Assembly: GCA_904063045.1 (NCBI GenBank)
Contig: CAJFCJ010000027.1
Location: 250,501 to 314,500, forward strand
From: Dimorphilus gyrociliatus
Lineage: Eukaryota > Annelida > Polychaeta > Dinophilidae
Length of the DNA stretch: 64,000 nucleotides
Direction: 5' to 3'
Position 1 is the first letter of the stretch; every line of letters begins with the position of its first letter. Shown one piece after another: positions 25,201 to 35,230 of the stretch. The notes beneath the pieces were generated by a model, which worked only from the letters and a program-made list of their open reading frames with translations, had not been told where the DNA came from and did not search any database. The position numbers and the translations under genes are program-made.

Positions 25201-26274
25201 AGAGACATAATCATCCTATTTTAAGGAATAAACACTTGTACTGTTAATATAAAATTAAAGCGTGAAGAGTAGGAAAGTTGGAAGTTTTTCTTGTATTGCC
25301 TTTAGAATAGCCTTTAACAAATTTTTAAATGAGTAAAGGGGGGGGGAGGAAATATCATTAAATTAAATAGACCTTGATTTGAAGGTATTGCCCTCAAAGA
25401 TTAATCTGATACCTGTTATTTATCACGAATTTCCTTTCATTCTTTCTAAAAAATGAATGTAATGGGGAAAAAGTTGCTAGAAGTGATCTTTACGTTGTCT
25501 CCTTTTTATCACTACTCTCTTATTTATGAAATAATATCTCTTATACTGTTTCTCTTTTCTCATTTTCCTTTTAACTAGAGAAAGTTACTGTTGTTGCAAC
25601 ATAAATTAACTAATGTATATAATGGTTGGTTAGGTAAAAAATATTGCAATACGGTCTAACGTACTGTAGAGGCTTAGGTGTTAACTTAACTTGGAATAGT
25701 CATTACAAAAAGGGGAAGAAGAGCAACAAGGGATGGACGAGAAATAGACAGCCTGGAAAATTTACAAGAAATGACTACGACGCCATCTGACTGTCGGGAT
25801 ATTCGTCTGTTAGGTTAAAGTGAATCAGATTTGCACTTCTTTGATAATGATCGTTTTTTATTAATTTATAGATTAACATTTAATATCTTGCTCATTATTT
25901 TTCACTAATTACGAAAAGACTCAGTATAAAAAATAGTATATGAGAGTACTATTTATTTATTAATGGATTGTAAAACTGTATGTAAAAGATGTAGGCTAAA
26001 TTTTACTGTATATATGTATAAATGGTATTTGCTGCATGCTATGATAATCCAACTACACTATAACTTCTTATTGAGAGACTTAGATAAGAGAAAATACTTT
26101 ATTTGTTGGCATTCTGTTAGAAATACTGTAACGGGCTTGTTACTTATGAACCAAGAATTAGCAATTGTTCTAAGTAAGCGTTTCGATATATCACAATGTG
26201 TCATTCCACCCCCAAAATCGAACTGAAATCAGTACAAAGTTCGTTCTAAATTCCCTGGAAAAGCGGCTGTGACG
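22239..26274. other. gene-free stretch
   Basis: No supportable coding exon. It contains GA (23514-23539) and CT (23727-23745) microsatellites, a GC-richer patch around 24605-24680 with E-box CAGCTG and an initiator-like TCAGTTTG that could be a 5' exon, and a reverse CTCF/YY1-like motif (CGCCATCTGACTG, about 25780-25792). An 87-codon ATG frame at 25963-26226 has no domain or splice support. Confidence 0.45.
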
Positions 26275-26334
26275 AGGCGTCTAAACGGGGCGTGGCGCTA
26301 GCTAATGCCTATAAATAGTTGCGTCCGAGGCGTC
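26275..26334 (+). promoter_or_regulatory. KLF/GC-box plus TATA promoter with flanking AGGCGTC repeats
   Basis: A KLF/Sp-type box GGGGCGTGG (26287-26295) precedes a consensus TATA box TATAAATAG (26310-26318) by about 15 bp. The pair is bracketed by two copies of AGGCGTC (26275-26281 and 26328-26334). An initiation site near 26340-26348 would lie just upstream of the ATG at 26362. This is the best match to a textbook core promoter in the window. Confidence 0.5.
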
Positions 26335-26361
26335 GAAAAAAAGCGTCGCTATTCACGAGTC

Positions 26362-28491
26362 ATGCTCAAAGAAAGGCAGCCGTTGGTTTGTAATAGCACG
26401 GATAGTTCAGCATCAGCAACACCTGAAAAATTTTATGACAAAACTAATTCTCAACTCCGAAAGGCAGTTTTGGTGGCAAGGTCTGACCTTGACCTGAGAA
26501 AAGGTTTGATAACAATTTATTTAAATAAACTAGAAATTTAGCTAAAACTTGAAAAAAGCTCAATGTTGAGATTGAAATAATATAATGGCTAGTAGTAGAA
26601 GTATCTATAGAAGATTTTGGTACAAGAGATTCCCATATAGACTGTATATATATATATTAGTAGATGCAGTATTAACTGTACAGCTTGTATGCTAATATTA
26701 GAGTCGTTCATGAGGTTGGATTCAGTTTGCTTGATAGTTTAAAAAGATATATCTAAACGTCTTAATGTATATATATTAGTATAAATATACTGTATATACT
26801 GTATATACATATTTACAAACTAAGCATATATACGATTATATATAGTACATTGTATATAACATATATTACATGCAGTTAAAAATAGTCTTTCTAATAAGTT
26901 TAATTATGAAAAGACAATGACCTATAAAATATTTCTGCACTCATTTTCACTGTGACGAACAAGATAGTTTAAAAAAAACCATCAGATATCTATAAATAGA
27001 ATTCGATTGAATTCGCTTTAGAGTTGTTTGAAACCCTGGGAGTTGAGAATAGTGAGAAAATATGAAATATTCACCTATATTTTACTCTTCCCTATTAGTA
27101 TCTCTTTCATTTAATACCCTTCACCTCCTCCCTCGAACTTCGCATTTGTTATGTACTGTATGATTGTAGTGATCATGGCTTAGAGACGTTGTTAGACGAC
27201 ATTTCGTCTAATCTAAAGCTTCTTTCTTTTTATATACTATCGTGTTCGAGGGTTGTAGGTATTGCTTTGAATTGCGTGGATCGGTACAAGCTTTCAAAGC
27301 GACCTTTGCTCTAGTCATCCAGTAAAAAAAAACTTTGCCTAACTAGTCCAATCGTTCTCTAATCTAAATCGATCTTGCGAACAATTGACGCGAGTCTGAC
27401 TAAACGGGAAAAAGTGGATGATTTTATTCATTTTTCTATAAAAAGGCGTCTAGAAAACGAAGTAGGAGAGGCGTCGAAAATATGAGTAAATATAGTCAAC
27501 TCGATTTTGGGAAAGAAACGAATGCGTTCTATATAATGAGAATTGGGGCGCCCAGCTAGCACAGGCCACTTTGTCAAATCGTTGATAAAATTCCTTGTCG
27601 ACGGCGTCAATCGACGGTTTCTTATATTAGTTCTCTTACAGCTATGATTTATATTTGTACGCATTAATTTATTTATAATTTTCTGCATGACAAGGCAAAA
27701 TGCAAAATGTACTTGAAGAGCAAAAATACAGATAACTATTTATAAAAGATAAAACAATTATAGAGAGGAAAGATAAGGAATAGAATTAATCCTTTGCCCG
27801 ATGTTATAGCAGCTTAATTATAGTCAAAAATTCGACAAAGTTTAAATAATCTGCTTAGCTAAACCATTCAAAACTGGTCAATTAGTTCCGAGTCATAGTT
27901 AAAATTGGACACGATTTAACCCTGTCCATTGCCTATTCCCCTCCCCTTTCTTCCGCCTTCATTCCTTTTCTTGTTCTTTTCTCTTCCTCTCTCTCTCTCC
28001 CTCTCTCTCTCTCTCTCTCAATAGTAAAAAAAGAAAAAGGTTCTTTTCTCAGCTTGACAAAGTTTTCTACTTTTTTTTCGTTCTATTTCTGAATGGAATC
28101 GTTAAGAAAATTATTATTATTATTAAAATTCAGTAAATATTTTACTATTCGATAAGGATTATAAGATTAGACGTAAAAAAATGGTTAAAAGTATAGTATA
28201 CTTCACTACTTTGTTTGTGATCTAAATCAGTATTAAAAAAAATACTAGTCACGTGACTAGATATACAGAAGGAAAACATATATTGCATTCAGTTTAGTAT
28301 TTGCTGTATATTATTGAAGGAATATATTTGGTCATTTTACAGAGAAGATTATCGAGCGGTTTGAGTGTGGATTTGATTGCTTTGATCAACTAAAGGCCTG
28401 TCTAATACAGTCACAAACGATCAAATTTAATATTCATGACGAAATATTTCAAGAAATTGTTTCATCAGTCTTCCTAGAAAATTTATCGTAA
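26362..28491 (+). CDS. tentative two-exon gene, 96 residues, unknown family
   Basis: Exon 1 is 26362-26503, starting about 45 bp after a TATA box and ending at an AAAAG/GTTTGA donor in phase 1. Exon 2 is proposed at 28343-28491, after a TCATTTTACAG acceptor, and is open in the matching phase for 48 codons. The junction would read LDLRK-EKIIERFE. The product would be a small soluble protein with three cysteines in exon 2 (FECGFDCFDQLKAC) and no signal peptide or membrane segment. An ATTAAA polyA variant follows at about 28495. The 1.84-kb intron is long for this window, and a 48-codon open stretch is not rare by chance, so the pairing is weak. Exon 1 alone is the better supported part. Confidence 0.28.
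27192..27211. repeat. 8-bp inverted repeat (TTAGACGA arms)
   Basis: Arms TTAGACGA and TCGTCTAA are exact reverse complements separated by CATT. It lies about 230 bp before a pair of AGGCGTC motifs (27444-27450 and 27469-27475) in a GC-richer patch. Confidence 0.5.
28245..28260. promoter_or_regulatory. 16-bp perfect palindrome containing a CLEAR-type E-box
   Basis: CTAGTCACGTGACTAG reads identically on both strands. Its inner ten bases GTCACGTGAC are the canonical CLEAR/M-box site bound by TFEB, MITF and USF type bHLH-zip factors. It lies about 80 bp upstream of the proposed exon at 28343. Confidence 0.5.
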
Positions 28492-29344
28492 ATCTTATTA
28501 AAATCAGTTAATAGAATCTCCAAATATTAATTATACCAGAGGGTAAAGAGACGAGAAAGTGAAAGAAAGGAGAGATTAAGACGATGATAAGTACAAAGAC
28601 TGAAAAAATCGTAATAATTTACAGATAACTTTAGGGATATAAGTTTAATCAAGTATTAAGTACTTGTACATTGTTTTGCGAACTATAGAAAACAAGGTTG
28701 AAAGGGATTGGGTAGGATTGGTGTTTGAATAGCAAAGTTAGACGAAAATATAGTTGCTCTATCCTTATCTAATCACGAAAACTTTCTTCTCGAGTACTTT
28801 GGTCGAGTAGAAACAATTTTTAATAATTTTACGTTTTCTTCCTCTAATTACTATATTAGAGATAGAGCTAAAAATAACTTGGCAGAGATATGCGAATCAC
28901 GTTCTTGTCCATTAATGATACGTTTTTCCCAAATAAGTGACCTTTTACTTTTTGTACCTTTTTATTAGGAAAAGAAAAAGGAATTCATTGTCTTAAGTGT
29001 TTTCTTCCTTTGACGAACGATAAAAGAGTTAGTCCTCAGTTTGACTAGAAAAAAAATCTACTAAAACGGATTATCAGTAGTACTAAACCCTATATAACCA
29101 ATGAATAAACTCTATCGTTATAGACGTTTGTTAATACAACTATGATGCAGATTATGTGTTTTATGAATATTAAATAGGCGCGCTAATCTTTTGAATATTA
29201 ATAAGCTATTTCGAACACTAGCAAGATCACTTATCACGGATTACAAGGCAGATCGATAGACTGTAAGATATTCGATCTATTATAACGAACGTACAAAAAA
29301 AAGCCTGATAAAAATAACATTCCGCTTCGCTTCGTACGATAGGA
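28492..29344. other. gene-free stretch before the LDLa-lectin gene
   Basis: No exon or strong motif is seen. The last 150 bp (TATAAC at about 29281 and a GC-richer run to 29344) may be the promoter and 5' UTR of the following gene. Confidence 0.4.
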
Positions 29345-32300
29345 ATGGAAAAACGCACGTCGAAATCTTGCGACTGTCGAGGGGATGGTCTACTGGATAG
29401 ATGTTCAACGGCGCCTAGTCATTATTATGTAACGACACCAGCGTCTATGAGAAAGAGCCGAGGAGAACACGTCTACGAGATTTGCTATTGCGATCGTAAA
29501 AAGTCTTCAGAAAGTTACTGTAAAGAAAATAGGAATAATGAAAGGTATTTATTGAATTATTTTTTACTCTATTTAGCTATTTATTTATAAACTGGTCTCT
29601 CAACAGACACAAATATTTGTACACTTACAAATTGTTTCTTTTTCTTATTACAAAAATCATTCCGTTGTAGGTACGAGGGATAGATATAGAAATAGATAGA
29701 GAGAAAGGGAGAGAGAGAGAGAGAGAGAGAGAAATTTTAAGATAAAATAGATAGATGGAAAAGATTGAGAAAAAAAAGTAACAAGAGTAATAATCATCTA
29801 CTCTAAAAAGTAGTCTTTCTTTTCCTCGTCCTCTCTCTCTCTCTCCCTTTCTGTCTATCTATCTATCTAGCTAGCCAGCTAGCTATTCCCCTCCTCTCTT
29901 ACACCACCCCTTAGTCTTTTCTAAAATATAGCTTTTAGACAAGCTCCTACACGAAAAGGGACTAGCTAAAAAGCCACATAATTATACTGTTGAAAAGTTT
30001 TTTACGTATTTCTTTTTTGTTTTCACACCAACCAAAAAAGATATATGAGCCAAAGATCTCTTGGAAATTTAACGATTACTGGAACACAACCAAAAATCAC
30101 ACCTAGAAGGGAAGAAAATGATTTAGAAGGAGAGAATGAAGAGAACTATTTAGCGTTTTTAAGAATGAGGAAATCGTTCAGAGGGAGACGCTCGAGGGTT
30201 AAACGATGGTGCAAATGGGCGTTTATGGCCTCACTTTGTTGCGGGATTTTTGTTAGTTTAACTGGAATTGTTGTTGGATTTGTTGTTCTCGCTCCATTTT
30301 ACGCTAAAGGTCAGAATTTTTATTACTTTCATTTCGAGTAGTAGGGAGAAAAAAAAACTAGCAATAACTATCTCAACAACCATCAAATTAATGAAGTTAG
30401 ATAATCTCTATTTATAAAGTATATACATGTATACTGTATATACTGTATATATACTTTATCTATATTTTTTATTTAAAGCTATGTAAAAAGATATTAGAAC
30501 GAACTCTTTATAGTCTGCTATTTTTTTGTTACGTTAATAGGCCTATATTAGCTTCAGAGCCGCAACTACTTATTGAGGATAAATGTTTTTATTAGCGGTA
30601 TAACTATTATCATTTTTATTATTTTATTATTCAAATGTTCAAACACAAAAAAAAGGAAAAAAATTGTTGGAATTCTTTCTAGTTTGTTCTTTTCTTTACT
30701 ATCTCACTTTGGGCCTATTAAGGATAGCTGAATAAACAAAGGAATAAGAGTGAAACTTTCTCATAACTGTACCATTTAATTTCCATTATTAAAGATTACA
30801 GATTTAACGAGTAATTCGTTTTAAAGGTTTTGTCGACCTCGAGTTGTTTAGTAATTCCTTCGAAGGAGGCGGAAAATCCGGGATTAGTCGGCATTTATTC
30901 GCCTCATTAGTCATTTTTTGAGATTGAATTGAAAGAATCTTAATTAATTAATTAGGTAAATTAAATAAAAACTATTGGAAAGGAATTTTTCTGTATTGGT
31001 CTCTATTTAAATGGTAAATTAGGTAGGAAGTAGTGCGATAATTGCAATTATAAAAGTGTTGAACACTTTCAATCGTTAAGCATTTTAAAGTTACCTGTTC
31101 ATGATATAAAGGAACGGTAGGGAACCCTTTCCATAATATATATTGAACAGAAATTTTTTATCTGGCCAAAGACTATCGATTTCACTTTGTTATATAACGT
31201 TTATAAAGATTATTCGACCGTAAGTGATTTTCTTTATAAATAAAATCTAATTACTCAATCAATTTATCGCCAGTATTAAAACTACTTAATCATTTCTTGC
31301 TTATTTATATTTAATACTATTTTAAAATTACTACCAATCAACTAATCTGTTGGAGAGTTGCGTCTGCCTGACCACTCGCCTTCCTCTCACTAATACACCT
31401 CTATATCTAAATACAAAGAGAGAGAGAGTAATATATTAGTATAATGCTTACGCGAATGAGAAAGAGTACAGAAGAGTAATTACTGAAAATACAATAGAAA
31501 TGCTTACGAAATATCCTAAAAAGGCAGGGAAGTAAGAATTAGAGAAGCTACTTGAATATTAATTACCTTTGATTGTAGAGTATGTACTGTATACATAACC
31601 GTATGGAAATTATTTTTACATACAATAGATATTTTTATGGCGTACTGGCTTTATTGTAGGAGCCTATCATATTTTTTAATCCCTATTAGCACCAACATCC
31701 GGCTGAGACGGAGTGCAACGAAAAAGTCGGCTCTTTGTTTGTTAAAGTTAATTTATACATACATCAACTCCTCTATATAGTGTGAAATTTTATCGTTACC
31801 CCCTAAAACAAGTTAAATCGAGTAGAGGGTTTGTTCCGGTGACTTTGTAACTACAAAGAGTTGTCCTGACTGTAATACCGAAAAAATTCTGAATCATATA
31901 GATAAAAGGAATGGAAAGAGAGAAAAAAGGCCAATGTGCTATACATCGTCTTGAAAATTTTTTTTGTCTCGGGTGATTTAGACGTCATCAGATTTTTTAG
32001 GATTCTATTGAAAGTAGACGCTTGATGAAATCCTTTTTTTTGGTTAATATGACCTCAGTGAGACGGGAGGGAGAGGCGAAGAGGAGAAAAATTGACGATA
32101 GAGACTTGTTAATACAAGCTCATCGCCAAAGGTGGAGGTCGATATGGGATCGCGTTGCTCTGAAAGGGGGGATTTCTTAGCACCTCTTCGGGACTCTTGG
32201 CGGGTGTCGATTCACCAAAAACGATTCTAATATAGATATGACATTTCGAGATAGGCGATATGACGAAGGGAGCTATGGTAAATCGACAAATCTGCCAGTT

Positions 32301-34798
32301 TTGTTATTTTTTGTCTAACAAGTTTGCAATCCCAATAGATACATTACGACCTTGTTTATAGTCTTCTATCGTTGGAATGAGTTGCTCTCCCTTCATCCTT
32401 AGGGTCTTTTGAGGTTGTTTAGTTAATTTGATAGTTCTCTATTTGTAATCCTGTAAAATAGGCCTAATAGCTTTAAATTTTTTACGCGAACTCTGCGTAA
32501 CACCTTTAATTCGAGAGTGTTTTATAAGATTTTACAAGCGCAACATTCCGATAGAGAGCTATAATTTTATTATATCAGTCATTTTTTCTTCAAATACCAG
32601 TTTTCGTAGAAAACTATTTTATGGTCAAATAAGACGCCTACTCTTTCCCTTTTAGACTTTTATAGATTTTATCATTTGTATTCTGTAATCATTATTATTA
32701 TTATTATGACTATTTTTATCATCTTTATTATTACTCGATTTACAAGACTGTATTGTTGAATAGTAGCTGTAAATTTACTAAAGAAATAAGTTTAACTAGT
32801 CTTTGAAGAAGGAAGAAAGTGTTTAGTGGAATTTTTCTTTGCCCAGTCGTTCTCTAACAAAGGCCATCATAGAGAAGTTTTCCCTGACCTTGTTAACGAA
32901 TAGCCTTCAGCATTGGCCCACCATGAAAATTATCAAATCATTCGATTTTTCATCAAGGCAATAATACTACAGATTTCTTTTCCAAATTTCTTTTCCTAAT
33001 GTTGAAGGGAAAGATGGGAGGGAGAGGGGTGTGAATAAGGGCGGGAGAGACTGATAGAAGGTAGGCGGAAGGTAGAAGGACAGGAAGGAAAAAAGTAAAG
33101 TAATTAATTATCCATTTTAACGTAACAGTAAAGAATTCAAGGCGAATTGAAAACTAAAAACAAATGAAATTTACTTCAATATCGTCACTATACAAATAAA
33201 AGAAAACTAGACTATGAAGGTTAAATATTAATTGACAATTTAATTTAATTAACCGTCAAAAAGAAGAAGAGTTATATTATATTCCAGCTCTCTTATAAAT
33301 TACACTAGACGTGTTAATAAAATATCACCTTTTTCTTTTTTCTACTACTCTCATTACATTTCAAGAAAGTTATTTTAACTTTATATAAAGATATTATTAG
33401 GAATAATATTTATTTAATAGCCAATTCGTAAGAATAGGCAAATTAACTGGAGAAATATTTACTTACAAAAAACAGGTATGAACGTAACAGAAAAATGCGG
33501 AAGAGGACAATTTTTATGCGCAAAGAATACTTGTGTTCATCCCAGAATGATTTGTAATGGAATTAAAGATTGCGAAGATGGTAGTGATGAAATGCACTGT
33601 GGAAAAAATGGTAAGATTCTTTTCCTTGTCTCAAATAAAAATTGAAGAAGATACGATATATTCCTTCTTTGATAGATAGATAGATAGATAGATGAATAAA
33701 TTAATATTTTAATTAATTAACAAGTTAATTAGTTAATTAAATGAAAAAACATAAGCAATATATTCTTACCAAATATAAAAAATAAAACGAAAAGGAAAGG
33801 AAAAAAAAAAAGTAATAACTAAAAAGTATCCATAACTCAACAGTGTCCATCAATCTTTCAAAAATAATACCTTCTCCAGACCAAATTATGAATGGAACGC
33901 ATATAGGTAAGAATACGTTGGATTTGTTTCCTTTTTTTTCATGTTTCGCTATAATTAAACACAGTAGATTTATAAGAAGAGTACATTTGTGAAATTATTT
34001 TCAGAGCCATCTAATTGGGCATACTTCCGGAATGGAAGTCGAGGAGGAAGTAAATATTTAGTAATTGATTCCATTATGTCCTTCTACGATGCTCAACAAA
34101 GATGTAAAGTTCTCGGTGGAGGTGTAGCTGGTCATCTGGCTCATATAAATACAATACAGGAACAATTATTCATCGAAAGCTATATTTCGAAATTGATGGC
34201 CCGACACAGTAATAATCTTATTATTACTATTATTAATACTATTATTATTTTATAAAAAGTCTTCCTATTAAACCTTTCCATTTCCATACTAATTGAATTA
34301 ATTAACGCAGAAATATCTAAATCCGGTTCTGGATTTTGGATAGGAGCAGTCAGGGATAGAAAAGATCCAGGTGGAATGTGCATGCACAACCAATGGCAGT
34401 GGAAAGATGCTGAGAAGAGGACTTTGGGTTATATTTCCGGTTTTACTGCTTTCGCTCCTGAAAAACCAGACGAGTAAGTAAAAGAAAAACTATTTAACTA
34501 AGGGTATTTATTGACAAATTTTGTTAATAGTGTATACAGTCCCGAGGAGTGCTTGTATATATCTCACATTCTTGGAGACGATCCGGCCAGGTATATATAT
34601 ATTTAGTATACAATTTTTAAATACACCTTTTATCATTCTTTTCATAATTGATCTATATCTGACAAAAGCATTTTCTTCTATAACAATAGATTCTTAAAAT
34701 GGGACGACGCGGCTTGTGATTTACAAGGTACAAGCGGTATTAAGGTGTTATGCGAAATTGATATGAATAGAATTGATTATGGAAGTAGCGGCCGCTAA
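29345..34798 (+). CDS. type II membrane protein with LDLa and C-type lectin domains
   Basis: Eight exons join in frame: 29345-29544, 30041-30309, 33476-33610, 33880-33906, 34005-34208, 34311-34473, 34531-34590, 34690-34798 (about 388 residues). If translation starts at the internal ATG 30045, the product is 320 residues. The N-terminal ~125 residues are cytoplasmic and basic, followed by one membrane segment (LCCGIFVSLTGIVVGFVVLA). Exon 3 encodes an LDL-receptor class A module with six cysteines and the calcium motif CEDGSDEMHC. A 27-nt microexon adds nine residues with an NGT glycosylation site. Exons 5-8 form a C-type lectin domain: FWIGAV, WQWKD, EKPDD-x-YSPEEC near the sugar site and WDDAAC...CE at the end. 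The carbohydrate motif is KPD, close to QPD, with WDD replacing WND. Predicted role: cell-surface recognition or endocytosis. PolyA signals lie at 34820 and 34866. Confidence 0.85.
29709..29732. repeat. (GA)n microsatellite
   Basis: Pure GA run inside the proposed first intron of the LDLa-lectin gene. A CT run and a TAGCTAGC inverted repeat (29868-29885) follow in the same intron. Confidence 0.9.
30310..33475. other. 3.2-kb intron of the LDLa-lectin gene
   Basis: Phase-1 intron between the membrane-segment exon and the LDLa exon. No further in-phase exon was seen. A GC-richer island at about 32050-32290 holds an NF-kB-like GGGGGGATTTC and a direct hexamer pair AGGTGG-AGGTCG, and could be an intronic enhancer. 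Note that the preceding donor is GTCAGA, a weaker but usable site. Confidence 0.6.
33671..33693. repeat. (GATA)n repeat
   Basis: Five to six tandem GATA units in the intron after the LDLa exon. Confidence 0.9.
33880..33906 (+). other. 27-nt microexon of the LDLa-lectin gene
   Basis: It is flanked by CCTTCTCCAG on the left and GTAAGA on the right. It is phase 1 at both ends and encodes D-Q-I-M-N-G-T-H-I between the LDLa and lectin modules. Skipping it keeps the frame, so it is a natural cassette exon. Confidence 0.65.
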
Positions 34799-34819
34799 TT
34801 AACTTTTGTTATCGTTCAT

Positions 34820-34871
34820 AATAAACCTAGTACTGTAATATATTTGTTTATGTAAATAGACGTTTAATAAA
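34820..34871 (+). terminator. two polyadenylation signals
   Basis: AATAAA at 34820-34825 and 34866-34871, 22 and 68 bp after the stop codon of the LDLa-lectin gene. Confidence 0.6.
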
Positions 34872-35186
34872 CGATTTTATGCTATAAATAAGAAGGAAAC
34901 AAAGGTTTTGAATATAATAGGAAATAGAAAATTTATATATATATATATATATAAAATCACCGACAGCAACAATAATCCCAACAACCGCTGATTACTATGA
35001 ATACTATACTGCTTAGGTGACAATTTTTTCCTTTTTCAATAGTTTTGATTAAAGAAATAACATTAAAAAAGATATTACTTTATTCTATTCCTATTTACTT
35101 TTTGATGATTCGCTATTTTTCGCGCTCTATTGAAAAATGAATTTACCGTTGATTCACAATGGATTTTTGTAAATCTTCTTGTACGG

Positions 35187-35230
35187 CGCCATCTATCTGG
35201 TTTAATCTTTTATAGACCCATAGATGGCAA
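35187..35230. promoter_or_regulatory. divergent pair of CTCF/YY1-like motifs
   Basis: A reverse motif GCGCCATCTATCTGG (35187-35201) is followed by a forward motif CCCATAGATGGCAA (35217-35230). The forward copy fits the CTCF consensus CCASYAGRKGGCRS at nearly every position. The element sits about 390 bp past the end of the LDLa-lectin gene. A further AGATGGCG lies near 35300. Confidence 0.4.

Noticed and set aside
25963-26226. 87-codon ATG frame
   Set aside because: Several cysteines early on suggested a small protein, but composition is uneven, there is no signal peptide and it lies upstream of the TATA promoter at 26310 rather than behind one.
27428-27688. 86-codon minus-strand frame
   Set aside because: It overlaps the AGGCGTC-rich patch, whose higher GC content lowers stop frequency; the protein has no domain and no splice partner.
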